Shown: positions 1 to 9,735, counted from the stretch's first letter. The stretch: DNA of 64,000 nucleotides from Litchfieldella anticariensis FP35 = DSM 16096 (GCF_000409775.1 NZ_KE332394.1:172921-236920); one strand, 5' to 3'. Numbers and translations: made by a program. The notes: generated by a model from the sequence alone, not told the origin.

Positions 1-909
1 GTCATCTCCGAGCAGGCGCACCTCGACGCCCTCCGCCTCGGCCGCCGCTCGCGCCGCCTCCAGGGCATCGCTAGCACGCGCCAGTACCGCCACCTCGTCA
101 CGGGCAAAACCGGCATCCGTGGCGCGCGGGGCGTCGCCGCTTCCCGCCAGGTGCTCACGCACTCCGGTCGGAATCTCGATACCGTATCGCTCGAGGATCG
201 CCAGGGCATCGCTCGGCGTGGAGGCATCCGCGCGGGTCGGCCCCGAGGCGATCAACGAAGGCTCGTCGCCGGGCACGTCGGAGATCAGCCAGGTGAGCAC
301 CCGGGCCGGGTGGGCTGCCGCAGCCAGACGCCCCCCCTTGATGGCCGAGAGGTGGCGCCGCACAGTGTTAATCTCGCAGATCGGCGCCCCGGAATGCAGC
401 AGCGCGCGGTTAAGCGCCTGCTTCTCGGCGAGACTGATGCCCGGGGCTGGCAGGCTCACCAGCGCCGAGCCGCCGCCGGAGATCAGGGCGATCACCAGGT
501 CGTCCTCGGAGAGGCCCGCCACCGCTACCAACATGCGCCGGGCGGCCTGCTCGCTAAGGCCGTCGGGCATGGGGTGGGCCGCCTCCATCACCTCAATGTG
601 CCGACACTCGGCGCCCTGCCCTTGAGGACCATGACCGTAACGAGTGACTACCAGCCCCTCCAGGGGAGCTTCGGGCTGGTGGAACTGCCAGGCGCGCTCC
701 AGGGTCGCAGCCATGGCTGCGGCGGCCTTGCCGGCGCCCACCACCAGGGTACGACCGGCGGGAGGCGCTGGCAGTACACCAGGCAATAGGCTGTCGGGGT
801 GGACGGCGCGCACGGCGCACTCTGCCAGCCCGCGCAGCCAGCTCGAGGCATCTTTCAGCGGCGCCGGTAGGGCGGGGTCGGGAGACGGCGGGGACGGTAT
901 GGCGATCAT
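1..909 (-). CDS. Glycerate 2-kinase / hydroxypyruvate reductase family (DUF4147-MOFRL), partial
   Basis: The 303 codons visible read without a stop to the window edge, so the C-terminal part, including any MOFRL domain, is missing. The N-terminal half shows the DUF4147 pattern: a GAGKAAAAMA stretch near residue 50 and an ISGGGSALV glycine loop near residue 140. Family members phosphorylate D-glycerate at C2 in the cytoplasm (TtuD/GckA type), feeding tartronate or hydroxypyruvate carbon into glycolysis. The ATG start is preceded by AGGAG at good spacing. Several longer frames on the opposite strand are antisense shadows. The family call is firm; the exact substrate is not decided by the sequence. 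Confidence 0.85.
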   Translation of the reverse strand, partial: MIAIPSPPSPDPALPAPLKDASSWLRGLAECAVRAVHPDSLLPGVLPAPPAGRTLVVGAGKAAAAMAATLERAWQFHQPEAPLEGLVVTRYGHGPQGQGAECRHIEVMEAAHPMPDGLSEQAARRMLVAVAGLSEDDLVIALISGGGSALVSLPAPGISLAEKQALNRALLHSGAPICEINTVRRHLSAIKGGRLAAAAHPARVLTWLISDVPGDEPSLIASGPTRADASTPSDALAILERYGIEIPTGVREHLAGSGDAPRATDAGFARDEVAVLARASDALEAARAAAEAEGVEVRLLGDD

Positions 910-1773
910 TGGGCACTCCTCTGCGACAAACGGATGGGACAACAAGAATTCGGGGTCGAAAAGAACTCGGCGGCAGGGCGCCTGTCGAATTTGGCTGATC
1001 TTCGCGAGGCACTCACCGTGGGTCAACGTTACTGTACAGTCCGGCAGGCTTCTAGAGACTAATGTCCTAATGAAAAATAACTTTTTGCATAAATGACTCA
1101 GAAGCCCTGTTACCATGGGCTACTGAGAAAAAATCAACTCGATGCATGTTTAATCGTAATTAATCATTACCATTCAGGCGCCGGCGCCATTATCAACTCT
1201 TTGCTTACGCGTTATTGATGGCCATTGCCAGTTGCCAATTGTAGTCTAATCAATGCCAGCCCAATAGACGCCTAAATTGACGGCCCAGTTCTGATGGAGC
1301 CTGGATAATTAGAGCCATCTACGGCATTCGGGCTATCGCTTGCTATTCTCGCCACTCTAAACACATCGACGCCGCTTCTGTCAGCTACATATATCCTCCA
1401 CCTCAATGGTAACTGGATCAAAGTCGTCCAGCAGCTGCTCGAGCTTGAGATGATCATTGTCTTTACGAACTCCCGCACTCCTGTCAGAGGTGGGAGCGAG
1501 CACGACGCTAGCCGAGCTACTCGTTCGAGGTGATGCGAGCCCGGATGCTCTACACCATCAAGCACAACATGAAGGAGCCGCAGTGGCAGAACGCCCGGTG
1601 GTGCGGCGGAGTCGGTGTTGCCGATGCATTTCATCTCGCGGCTCCCGCTGATCTGAAGTCTCGCTAGCCTCACCGAAAGCGAACCATGTGGCGTCACCAG
1701 GCTTGGCGACCTTAGCGTGACTCAATGGCTATCATCGCCGAGGCAAACCGGACAGTGCAGAGCCGGAATGCCT
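910..1773. other. Gene-poor gap
   Basis: No convincing gene is seen. The first 250 bases are AT-rich and probably carry the promoter of the kinase gene. A minus-strand frame at 1272-1697 has no recognisable domain, a serine run and a composition unlike its neighbours, so I do not call it. The stretch is more likely decayed sequence between two modules. Confidence 0.4.
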
Positions 1774-2637
1774 TCATACGGGATCGGTGATGCTCAGGCG
1801 CTCACGCACGAATACACTTCTTTTTAGACAGGTTTGTACAACGTATTCGGGGTCTTGCCCCCACCAATAGCGGGAAAAAATCTCTACCTCGGGTAGACCA
1901 CCAAAGCCACTCGCTTTGACACGATCCGCAAGCCAGGGTAAATCTATGATCCCGTCCCCCATCATGCCTCGATCTTCCAGCAAATCCTGGGTCGTATAAA
2001 GCCAGTCGTTAATATGAAAGCCGTGTAGCTGTTGCGATGTGACTCGCTCAAGAGAGTCCTCTAGATTAGGGTCCCACCAAACGTGGTAGGCATCGACAAC
2101 CACGCCTAACCAGCCCTCTTTCGAGGGCTCAAGCCGTTCACAGATATCCAACGCCTGGGATAGCAGCGAGATGCAGCTTCGATCTGCTGTATACATCGGA
2201 TGTAGAGGTTCAATCGATAACTTGACGCCCGCCTGTTTCGCATCAGGCAGAATTTCGGCGATTGCATCAATGACTTGTTGCCGTGCCGAGGGCAGGTCGC
2301 TGCTGCCTTCGGGGAGCCCGCCGCAAACCAGGACCAGAGACTTGGCACCAATAGCGTGTGCTTCCTCGATCGCAAGGCGGTTGTCGTCAATATGACGCCT
2401 GAACGCCTCCCCATCCTGCGCAGGGAACCCACCTCCGCGACAAAGACCAAGCGCGGGCAACCCAGCGTCTCGCAGGAGGCGTCCCGCCTTAGCCGGGCCA
2501 TAGGCTTGGATCTCGTGACGCCACGGTGAAATGGCGCCCACTCCGAGACGGCTATAGCCGTCGACAGCCTGTGCCAGATCCCACTGGCGGCGGGTCGTCG
2601 CCGTGTTCAGGCAGAGATCAACTCTTGCTTGGTTCAT
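1774..2637 (-). CDS. Sugar phosphate isomerase/epimerase family protein (TIM barrel)
   Basis: About 287 residues with the xylose-isomerase-like TIM-barrel pattern. Acidic and histidine metal ligands are visible in KLSIEPLHPMY, GVVVDAYHVWW, GFHINDW and PEVEIF. Family members isomerise or epimerise sugars or related keto compounds using a divalent metal. The ATG start overlaps the stop of the upstream DUF993 gene in an ATGA, which indicates translational coupling; a TTG two codons earlier is possible but less likely. It is the last gene of the eight-gene minus-strand operon. The reaction in this pathway is unknown. Confidence 0.85.
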   Translation of the reverse strand: MNQARVDLCLNTATTRRQWDLAQAVDGYSRLGVGAISPWRHEIQAYGPAKAGRLLRDAGLPALGLCRGGGFPAQDGEAFRRHIDDNRLAIEEAHAIGAKSLVLVCGGLPEGSSDLPSARQQVIDAIAEILPDAKQAGVKLSIEPLHPMYTADRSCISLLSQALDICERLEPSKEGWLGVVVDAYHVWWDPNLEDSLERVTSQQLHGFHINDWLYTTQDLLEDRGMMGDGIIDLPWLADRVKASGFGGLPEVEIFSRYWWGQDPEYVVQTCLKRSVFVRERLSITDPV

Positions 2638-3803
2638 TGCCAAACTCCATGAAGCTCGAGCAGTATCCGCATCCGTTCACGCGCCATTTCCGGATGGCTA
2701 AGTAGCCCGCAGTCGTTGGCGAGTGCGAAGACGCGCGAAAGGTGGAGAATGGAGCGCGCACCCTGCTGGCCGCCCACCATGGTAAAATGTTCCTGATGAC
2801 CATTGAGCCAGGCGAGAAAGACGACACCCGTTTTGTAATACTGAGTCGGGGCGCGAAAGATCTCCCGCGCCAGAGCCACTGTCGGATCGAGAGTGGCGCG
2901 AAAGGTTTGTGTGTCCTGATCGCTCAGCGCCCGTAACGCGGCAGAAGCAGCCGGTGCGATGGGGTCAAAGATGCCCAACAGGGCATCGCTGTGGCTTTTG
3001 CCATCGCCGGCGATCAGCTCTGGGTAGTTAAAATCGTCCCCGGTGAACATGCTGACACCCACTGGTAAGCGGCGACGCATTTCGACCTCCAGCGCTTTGT
3101 CGAGCAGCGATATCTTGATGCCTTCGACCTTATCAGCGTGTTCGTGAATCACATCCAAACAGCGCGACATAGCCCGTTCAAGGTCGTGTTCGCCCCAATA
3201 GCCCGCGAGAGCAGGATCGAACATTGGCCCCAACCAGTGGAGAATGACCGGCTGGCGTGCCGCACTTAGAACTTCACGATAGACGAAGGAAAAATCTTCG
3301 TAGGACTTGGCTGAGGCGCTGAGCGCGCGGCTCGCCATGAGAATAACTCGCCCACCGCGCGTCTCGACGAACTCCAACTGAGACTGATAAGCCTCGACGA
3401 TACGGGAAAGCGGCATCTCCTCGGCTGGCAAATGGTCGGTACCCACGCCGCTATAGACTTCCGCGCCCGGCAGCCCATGGGCTCTGTGCAGCGTCTCTGC
3501 GATGAGTTCCTGAGCGTCGCCCCAGCCGAGTCCCATTCCGCGTTGAGCTGTGTCCATGGCTTCTGCCACGCCCAACCCCAGGCTCCAGAGATATTCACGA
3601 TAGCGCTGGGTGGCATCCATATCGATGGCACTCTGTGCAAACGGCACAACATCAATACGCGGATCGCACACCACATGCGCGGCCGAGAGCGCCTTGCGCG
3701 GCAGCGCCATCCCCAGTGTTGCCGTTTTGAACTGTGCCGGTGCGTTGAGCACTATGCGTTGCATCGCGCCATTCGCGGACGGGACATGGAGATCATGTTT
3801 CAT
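2634..3803 (-). CDS. DUF993 family protein (dihydrodipicolinate synthase-like aldolase)
   Basis: A 389-residue protein matching the DUF993 group, which is related to the class I aldolase/DHDPS superfamily. Visible marks are PVILHWLGPMFDP, VEGIKISLLD (carrying the likely Schiff-base lysine) and MFTGDDFNYPELI. Family members are expected to make or break C-C bonds through a lysine imine. Its start overlaps the stop of the MaoC gene by ATGA and its stop overlaps the start of the isomerase-like gene, so the three are tightly coupled. In this context it could be the cleavage step after hydration of an acid or acyl-CoA; that role is inference. Confidence 0.8.
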   Translation of the reverse strand: MKHDLHVPSANGAMQRIVLNAPAQFKTATLGMALPRKALSAAHVVCDPRIDVVPFAQSAIDMDATQRYREYLWSLGLGVAEAMDTAQRGMGLGWGDAQELIAETLHRAHGLPGAEVYSGVGTDHLPAEEMPLSRIVEAYQSQLEFVETRGGRVILMASRALSASAKSYEDFSFVYREVLSAARQPVILHWLGPMFDPALAGYWGEHDLERAMSRCLDVIHEHADKVEGIKISLLDKALEVEMRRRLPVGVSMFTGDDFNYPELIAGDGKSHSDALLGIFDPIAPAASAALRALSDQDTQTFRATLDPTVALAREIFRAPTQYYKTGVVFLAWLNGHQEHFTMVGGQQGARSILHLSRVFALANDCGLLSHPEMARERMRILLELHGVWQ

Positions 3804-4297
3804 GCGCTACTCCTGCATTCGAGCATCAGTGTCTTGACGCCTGAGTGGACGACGTCGCGCTGGTTCTTGAACACCGTGATCACAAGCTCCACGATGCCGC
3901 GATCACCGCGCTTCGTGCGTCGTATCGGTTTAAATCGAGCCTCGGCATGCACGCGGTCATTAATGAGCACCGGCGCCTTGAAAGACCAGTCCCAACCCAG
4001 CGCGGCCACGATTCTGGGTTTTACGGCAGAATTCATCATCAACCCATCGACCAGCCCCAGTACCAGAAGACCGTGGGCGATCCTTCCGGGAAAGCCCGCC
4101 TGCTGTGCCGTCACGTCGTCCAAATGAATGCTGAAGCGGTCCCCGGAGAGCCCGGCGAATCCGACCACATGGCTCTCAGTGACCACGATCCCTTCGGTAA
4201 CGAAGTAGTCCCCTTCGATGAGGTCGTCGAAGAAGAGGTCACCGCTTTTCAGCAAGCGATCGTTTCGCTTTTCTTCATGGGTTTGCTGCACTGACAT
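3800..4297 (-). CDS. MaoC family dehydratase (hot-dog fold)
   Basis: A 165-residue single hot-dog domain of usual MaoC length. The hydratase-2 motif is present: Asp53 and His58 in GDRFSIHLD, followed by AGFPGRIAHGLL. Such enzymes add or remove water across a 2-enoyl-CoA or a related unsaturated acid. It sits 9 bases after the crotonase gene and overlaps the DUF993 gene by 4 bases. Having both a MaoC and a crotonase hydratase in one operon suggests two separate hydration or isomerisation steps on CoA intermediates. Confidence 0.88.
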   Translation of the reverse strand: MSVQQTHEEKRNDRLLKSGDLFFDDLIEGDYFVTEGIVVTESHVVGFAGLSGDRFSIHLDDVTAQQAGFPGRIAHGLLVLGLVDGLMMNSAVKPRIVAALGWDWSFKAPVLINDRVHAEARFKPIRRTKRGDRGIVELVITVFKNQRDVVHSGVKTLMLECRSSA

Positions 4298-4306
4298 GTC
4301 CTCGAA

Positions 4307-5074
4307 TTACTGGTGGCCGTCATCATCACTGCTCCGCGACCGAAAGCGTTCTAGACCTTCGACGTGCTCGCACATCGCGAAGCAGAGTGTGTTCATTTCG
4401 TTTTCGTAGCGCAGTCCCGAGGCCAGGTCCGCGGAAAGCGCCGCGCGTACGGAAGCCTTGACCGATTGAAGTGCGATGGACCTGTGAGCGGTCATCCCGA
4501 TACAAAGGCCTCGGGCGGTGCCCTCGGCCTCCCCCGCGTTCACGACGTACTCGCAGAGACCGATTCGGTAGGCCTCGTAACAGTCAATCGTCTTGCCTGT
4601 AAGCAGCAAATTCATCGCCTGGCCGTAGCCGCAGAGCCGAGGCAGCAATTGCGAGGCACCCCCACCGCCGACCCAGCCGCGTGACACTTCGGGAAAGCCG
4701 AGTCGCGCAGTCTCGTCGGCGACACGTATGTCCGCCGCGAGCGCCATCTCGGCGCCGCCGCCGAGTACCCAGCCTTTCAGCGCGGCCACGACAGGCTTGT
4801 GAATGTCGCGAATAGCCGCGGCGTATTCACAGCGGTTGCGAAACGCCCACGCATTGGCGTAGTCGGCTAGCGATTGTAGGTCGCTACCGGCGCAGAACGC
4901 GCGAGGGCCAGCGCCGGTCAGAAGGACAGCAGTGACGTCGTCGTCGTCACTGGCGCACCGCGCCAACCGATAAAGCTCCGAAGCCATGGCCGGCGTCATG
5001 GCGTTCAACTTCTCGGGACGGTCGAGCCGAATCTCGGCAACCCCGTCCTGCACGACATAATGGATGAGATCCAT
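4307..5074 (-). CDS. Enoyl-CoA hydratase/isomerase (crotonase) family protein
   Basis: A 255-residue crotonase with both hydratase glutamates: Glu109 in GGGAEMALA and Glu129 in GFPEVSRGW. The oxyanion-hole segment is RAFCAGSDL near residue 60. It should act on a CoA thioester in the cytoplasm by hydration, isomerisation or a related enolate reaction. Downstream of the shikimate-dehydrogenase-like gene by about 47 bases and upstream of maoC by 9, it lies inside the TRAP-catabolic operon. Confidence 0.9.
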   Translation of the reverse strand: MDLIHYVVQDGVAEIRLDRPEKLNAMTPAMASELYRLARCASDDDDVTAVLLTGAGPRAFCAGSDLQSLADYANAWAFRNRCEYAAAIRDIHKPVVAALKGWVLGGGAEMALAADIRVADETARLGFPEVSRGWVGGGGASQLLPRLCGYGQAMNLLLTGKTIDCYEAYRIGLCEYVVNAGEAEGTARGLCIGMTAHRSIALQSVKASVRAALSADLASGLRYENEMNTLCFAMCEHVEGLERFRSRSSDDDGHQ

Positions 5075-5121
5075 ACACGAACCTCCCCGACTATTTTGCC
5101 TTGAGGGTCATCGTCTGCGTG

Positions 5122-5970
5122 TTAGGACCCAGCCATCTCGGCGGGGCTGGCATCGAAGAATTCGGCGATCGCTTCGATCTGATTGTCGAGCATGAGATAG
5201 CCCGGCATGACACCGAGTCCTTTCGCCTCGCAGGCCGTGAGAAAAGCGGTGATCCGCGGCTTGAGCAGTATGTCGGCGACGTGCGCACCTGCACCGATAC
5301 GTGCGGGGTCGGTCGGGAAAGCGTGATCGACGTTGCCGCCAGCAGGGCTTGCGTTGATCACGACGTCGAATCCGGCGGGGTCGTTGTCCACCGGCTCGGC
5401 ATCGAACCCCGGCCAGCCACTGCGAAGATTAGCAACCAGGTGCTCGGCTCGATGTCGATCCCAATCATGGACGCCGATCGACCCAGCGCCGTGCTCGGCG
5501 ATGGCATCGGCGATGGCGTGACCCGCGCCGCCCGCTCCGATGATCATCACGCGTTTTCCCCGCACCAAGCAGCCACTGGCCGCCAGGCCGCGCGCAAACC
5601 CCTCGCCGTCGAAGTTGTCGCCGTATAGCCGGCCCTGAGTAAATCGGATCGCATTGACCGCGCCGATACGCTTCGCCCTTGGCGTACAGTGATCCAGAAG
5701 CCTCAGCGCCTGCTGCTTATGGGGTACAGTGATGACGAGGCCCTGGAAATTACGAACTGCGCGCAAGCTCTTCACGACAGCAGTGAGATCCTCGGGCGCG
5801 ACATGAAGCGGGATAAGTACTGCGTTGACGCCTAGTTTTTGGTAGCGCCGATTGAAGCGCTCCGGGGAACCCGCTTGATCGATAGGGTCTCCCACGATGG
5901 CGCATATCCGCGTCGCGCCGTTAAGGAAGTGGGGCTCGCGCCCCACCATGGATACATTGGAGGATTCCAT
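5122..5970 (-). CDS. Shikimate dehydrogenase-like NAD(P) oxidoreductase
   Basis: AroE-type two-domain protein of 282 residues. The substrate domain has VITVPHK (catalytic Lys85) and YGDNFDGEGF (Asp121); the nucleotide domain has IIGAGGAGHA near residue 140. The ATG chosen has AAGGA upstream; an in-frame TTG eight codons earlier is less likely. Sitting in a catabolic operon, it is more likely a paralogue that oxidises or reduces a shikimate-, quinate- or other polyol-type acid than the housekeeping aroE. The substrate cannot be read from sequence. Confidence 0.85.
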   Translation of the reverse strand: MESSNVSMVGREPHFLNGATRICAIVGDPIDQAGSPERFNRRYQKLGVNAVLIPLHVAPEDLTAVVKSLRAVRNFQGLVITVPHKQQALRLLDHCTPRAKRIGAVNAIRFTQGRLYGDNFDGEGFARGLAASGCLVRGKRVMIIGAGGAGHAIADAIAEHGAGSIGVHDWDRHRAEHLVANLRSGWPGFDAEPVDNDPAGFDVVINASPAGGNVDHAFPTDPARIGAGAHVADILLKPRITAFLTACEAKGLGVMPGYLMLDNQIEAIAEFFDASPAEMAGS

Positions 5971-6031
5971 GTCGTTCCTTACGTTCAAACTCAATTATCA
6001 ATAGTAAGACGGGAACACTGATAGCGACTCA

Positions 6032-7021
6032 TCATTGCAGCGAACGTACGGACTTGATCAAATCGGCGCCGACTTCCGACTCGTACTCATCGATGAGAGG
6101 GCTGACGGCTTCCCGGAACTCGCGCATGGCGTCCTCATCCAGTTCTACGACCTCAACACCCGAGGCGACAATCTGTTCGAGGCTATCGGACCACGCGGTC
6201 TGGATGTAATCGATCTGGTAGTTCTCAGCTTCGCGACCGGCTTCTAGAATGGCTTTCTGTGTCTGCTCATCGAAGGAATCAAAGCGATTCTTGTTCATGA
6301 CGATCGCCATGACGGCAATTGAGTGCCGATCCAACGTGTAATGCTTGATGACGTCGTTCCAGCCCCAGGCCATCACGCTAGCGGGATCGTTCTCTCCGGC
6401 GTCGACAGTGCCCAACTGAAGCGCGGTGTAAAGCTCTGAAGAGGGCATCGGTGTAGGCCGCATACCGAGACGTTCGAACATATCGACATAGATTGGGCTT
6501 TCCATGGAACGGATCGTCAAACTCTGAAGATCTTCAACCGAATGAACGGGACGTTCGTTGTTGAAGATGCTTCTGAAGCCTGCGATGACAAAGGACAGAA
6601 CCTCGACGCCATCATCACGCGCTTCATCTTTTAACTGATCGCCGATATCCCCTTGGATAACGCGCTTGTAGTGATCAACGTCGTTGAACATGTAGGGAAA
6701 ATCGAAAATCTTGGACGAAGGCATCCATCCCTGGATATAAGTCGTCGCGGTGTTGGCAATGTCGACGGAGCCGCTTTTGGTCATTTCGGCGAGCTCACGC
6801 TCGTTCGAACCGAGGGCGCCAGAGTAATATCCCCTCACCGTCACTTCACCATTCGTCCTTTCTTCTATCGCGTCGCCTAAGACGTTCACATACTCGCCCA
6901 TGTAGCCGCCGGTCGCTGGCTGACTACTGGCGAAGCGCAATTCTGTCGCACTGTAAACTTGGCTCGACAGGCTCAAGATGCCTACCAGCATGGTTGTTTT
7001 TACAATTTTAATATTTCGCAT
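6032..7021 (-). CDS. dctP: TRAP transporter substrate-binding protein DctP
   Basis: A 329-residue periplasmic binding protein with a signal peptide in the first 25 residues (Lys-rich start, hydrophobic core, cleavage near VYSA). The DctP signature is visible in VEDLQSLTIRSM, with the carboxylate-binding arginine, and in GTVDAGENDPASV. It captures an organic acid and hands it to the DctQM membrane complex. GGAAGA precedes the ATG. Unusually for many dctPQM operons, it follows dctQ and dctM and is followed directly by catabolic enzymes. Confidence 0.93.
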   Translation of the reverse strand: MRNIKIVKTTMLVGILSLSSQVYSATELRFASSQPATGGYMGEYVNVLGDAIEERTNGEVTVRGYYSGALGSNERELAEMTKSGSVDIANTATTYIQGWMPSSKIFDFPYMFNDVDHYKRVIQGDIGDQLKDEARDDGVEVLSFVIAGFRSIFNNERPVHSVEDLQSLTIRSMESPIYVDMFERLGMRPTPMPSSELYTALQLGTVDAGENDPASVMAWGWNDVIKHYTLDRHSIAVMAIVMNKNRFDSFDEQTQKAILEAGREAENYQIDYIQTAWSDSLEQIVASGVEVVELDEDAMREFREAVSPLIDEYESEVGADLIKSVRSLQ

Positions 7022-7067
7022 TTTTATCTTCCTCTACTGTGGATGGACTATCTCGTGGCGCCATTCG

Positions 7068-8354
7068 TTACGATTGCGCGAATTTTGGCAACCACTCTAC
7101 TAGTGAAGGAACAAAGGCTACCACTACAAGCGCCGCAGCCATCGCGGCGATGAATGGCAGAAGGTCCTTCACAAATTTGTCGACGCTCAACCCGCTAATT
7201 GCCGAGCCCACGAAAATGCAGGAACCGACCGGCGGTGTTGCTAGCCCGATTGACAGCCCCATCACCATGACCACGGTGAAGTGGACATCCGAGATGCCAA
7301 ATGAGGAAGCAATCGGCTGAAAAATGGGAGAAAAGATCAGAATGGCCGGCAGAGGGTCCAAGAAGGTACCGACAATTAAATAGCTGATCAGCATCAACGC
7401 CATGACACCATATGGGTTATCCGTGACCGTCATAATTGCGCCGGCAACAATTTCTGGTACGCCAGCAATGGCGAAAAACCAAGCCAATACCATCGAAGCG
7501 CCTAAGCAAATCATGATCGCCGAGAGCCTCGTCACTACCGTGATTAGACTTTGATACAACTCTCGAAGCGGTGGGATGCCCTTGATCAGCAAGGCGCCAA
7601 CAATGATCGCGTAGACGACCGCTAGATTCGCAGCCTCCGTGGGAGTAACTAAGCCACCCAAAATCCCCCCGATGATGACGATAGGTATGCCCAATCCTGG
7701 CATACCAAACCAAAAGGCGCGGCCTCTTTCACGCCAGTTCATCTCGGCGGATTTCGGAAAGCCTTTTGTAAAACCGTATATGAGCGACACAATAAGCAGG
7801 CTAGAACCAGCCACTATGCCAGGGATGACACCACCTAAAAAAACGCTGGAAACCGACGTCCCGGTTGCCAGAGCAGCGACGATCATGATCCCTGAGGGAG
7901 GAATGATGACGCCAATTACGGACGAGATGACCGTTACGGCCGTGGCATAGGATTTGGTATACCCCTGTTTGACCATTGCCGGTATCATCATGCTCCCCAC
8001 TGCTGAAGTATCGGCGCTAGCTGCGCCAGATATACCCGCAAAAAGCATACTTACCACTATATTGACATGACTTAGGCCGCCACGTATGTGTCCGACCATG
8101 GCGTTGGAAAACTTCATTAGCCGATCGAAAAGTGGCGTGAGCCCCATCAACTCACCGGCAAGCATGAAAAAAGGAATACACAGCAAAATATAGTTATCGG
8201 CTCCCCCGTAAAACTTCTGAGGAACGATAATGGTGGGTAGCCCGGGCTCGAAAACAAACAGGACAAAAAAAGCGGTACCCAGCATGGCATAAGCAATTGG
8301 AACGCCGATGCTTATAAGTACGAAAAAGCAGCTTAGAAGCGCTATCCCCGCCAT
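7068..8354 (-). CDS. dctM: TRAP transporter large permease DctM
   Basis: A 428-residue inner-membrane protein with about 12 hydrophobic segments. Typical DctM loops are GISGAASADTSAVGSMM and VIGVIIPPSGIM near residues 110-155, and LATPPVGSCIFVGSAISG near the C-terminus. It carries the sodium-driven substrate path of the TRAP system. Its start overlaps the dctQ stop by one base, so the two permease subunits are translationally coupled. Confidence 0.95.
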   Translation of the reverse strand: MAGIALLSCFFVLISIGVPIAYAMLGTAFFVLFVFEPGLPTIIVPQKFYGGADNYILLCIPFFMLAGELMGLTPLFDRLMKFSNAMVGHIRGGLSHVNIVVSMLFAGISGAASADTSAVGSMMIPAMVKQGYTKSYATAVTVISSVIGVIIPPSGIMIVAALATGTSVSSVFLGGVIPGIVAGSSLLIVSLIYGFTKGFPKSAEMNWRERGRAFWFGMPGLGIPIVIIGGILGGLVTPTEAANLAVVYAIIVGALLIKGIPPLRELYQSLITVVTRLSAIMICLGASMVLAWFFAIAGVPEIVAGAIMTVTDNPYGVMALMLISYLIVGTFLDPLPAILIFSPIFQPIASSFGISDVHFTVVMVMGLSIGLATPPVGSCIFVGSAISGLSVDKFVKDLLPFIAAMAAALVVVAFVPSLVEWLPKFAQS

Positions 8355-8890
8355 TATTCGGACCCTCCTGATGATGCAGCTCTCGCCTCTCGAGCGGCCT
8401 GCGGGTTTGATGAGTACAAGTCTTTGAAATCTTCACATACGACACGCAGCCGGTTGACCAAAGTCAACGTCACCGATAGCGGCAGTGCGGCGTAAACGAT
8501 GTAGAGCGGAATCTGAAGCGTCGTGGAATAGGCATTGAGACCGAGCTGTGTAAATCGCAGTCCTTGGAATAGCAAAAGTGCCAGCACTGTCAGAATAACG
8601 GCTTCACGAACGAAAAAGCTCAACCTCTGCAGGACGATAGGCATCTTCAGAACCAACATATCGATGCGAAAGTGAGCGCGCTTTCTCTCGACGACGGCTA
8701 TACCAGAGAGTGATAGCCAGATGAATGCGAACCTAGCGACCTCGACGGTCCAGGGAACCGGAGTCGAGAGTACGTAACGACTTAGGACGCCCAGGGCGAC
8801 GACCAGGAAACCGACGATCAACATCGTTACCGCTAACACTTCGCTGAAGATATCGATTGCTCTAAAGAAATTACGGCTAGGCTTTTGCAA
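8354..8890 (-). CDS. dctQ: TRAP transporter small permease DctQ
   Basis: About 178 residues with four hydrophobic segments and the DctQ pattern TPVPWTVEVARFAFIWLSLSGIAV near residues 50-70. It is the first gene of the minus-strand operon. I place the start at a TTG with a strong GGGAGG seven bases upstream; an in-frame TTG at 8914 would add eight residues. A palindromic operator lies about 80 bases upstream at 8965-8984. Confidence 0.88.
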   Translation of the reverse strand: MQKPSRNFFRAIDIFSEVLAVTMLIVGFLVVALGVLSRYVLSTPVPWTVEVARFAFIWLSLSGIAVVERKRAHFRIDMLVLKMPIVLQRLSFFVREAVILTVLALLLFQGLRFTQLGLNAYSTTLQIPLYIVYAALPLSVTLTLVNRLRVVCEDFKDLYSSNPQAAREARAASSGGSE

Positions 8891-8964
8891 GGTAATGCCT
8901 CCCGTTCCGGGCAATAGAGGGAAATTGTTGTTTGGCTCTTTTCAGCCTATTGTCCAATCAGCAT

Positions 8965-8984
8965 GCTTACCGATCGATCAGTAT
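8965..8984. promoter_or_regulatory. Palindromic operator 1, upstream of dctQ
   Basis: GCTTACCGATCGATCAGTAT, with the near-perfect palindrome TACCGATCGATCAGTA at 8968-8983. An identical 20-base copy lies at 9834-9853 before the CoA-transferase gene. Position and size fit a TetR-family operator, and the nearest candidate regulator is the TetR gene at 11487. Binding itself is inference. Confidence 0.7.
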
Positions 8985-9004
8985 GCAATCATACTTAAGT
9001 CGCA

Positions 9005-9735
9005 CGTCATGATGGCATTGCAGAATCATCGGTTGATCGTGGCGCGCCGGCCAGAGGTCGCCAAGGTGCAGAGGGCCGCACGTAACCAGAAGGTCGAGGC
9101 TTTACAAGCCGATGCGCGCCAGTGGCTAGAGAGGCTGAATCACCAGGATGGCGAGCGCCACTATCGCGGCAGAAAGCTCTCCGATGCTGGGGTAATGGGC
9201 TAGGATCTACAAGACTGTCACTGACGCTCACCTCGGCCATATCCTCAAGGAAGACCTGACCAACGAGGCGTCCAACATCGTGCTCGATCAGCGGCTCCCG
9301 ATCGCGCCTGCATGCTGGATGGCAAACTGCTGCTGGTCACCAAAATGCCTGACTACGACCCACAGGAGGTCGGAGAGCGCTACCGATCGCTGTCTGACAT
9401 AGAGCGCGGTCTCCGGCTGTTGAAGAGCGACATCGAGTTTGTGCCGGTCTACCACCGGCTGCCGGATCGCATCCGTATTCATGCGCTGATCTGCTTCCTC
9501 GCCCTGGTGCTTTACCGCGTGCTGCGGATGCGTCTCAAGGCCAGTGGTAACCCACTGTCGCCGAAGCGGACGCTGGAAATTGCCCGCAAGATCCAGTTTC
9601 ACCAGATCCTGCTTCACCATCGCGAGACGGCGAGCGGCCTGACCAAATTGAAGCCTGAACAACGTGACCTCTTCGGAGGCGGTTGGCCTCGGCACCTGCC
9701 GCATCACGCTTGTAGAGCCAATTTTGAAAAAATAT
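9005..9735 (+). pseudogene. Decayed IS1634-family transposase (C-terminal part)
   Basis: Broken reading frames encode the end of an IS1634-type DDE transposase: a stretch ending RKLSDAGVMG, then YRSLSDIERGLRLLKSDIEF, HRLPDRIRIHALICFLALV and LKPEQRDLF. At least two frame breaks separate the pieces and the N-terminal half is absent. It lies exactly between the two copies of the TetR-type operator, so it was inserted into the regulatory region between the TRAP operon and the CoA-transferase gene. Confidence 0.75.

Noticed and set aside
119-789. Two long plus-strand frames
   Set aside because: Both are antisense to the glycerate kinase gene and have no domain; they arise from high GC.
1272-1697. 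141-codon minus-strand frame
   Set aside because: No recognisable domain, serine run, and composition unlike coding neighbours.
3432-4127. 231-codon plus-strand frame
   Set aside because: Antisense across the DUF993 and MaoC genes, both of which are clearly real.
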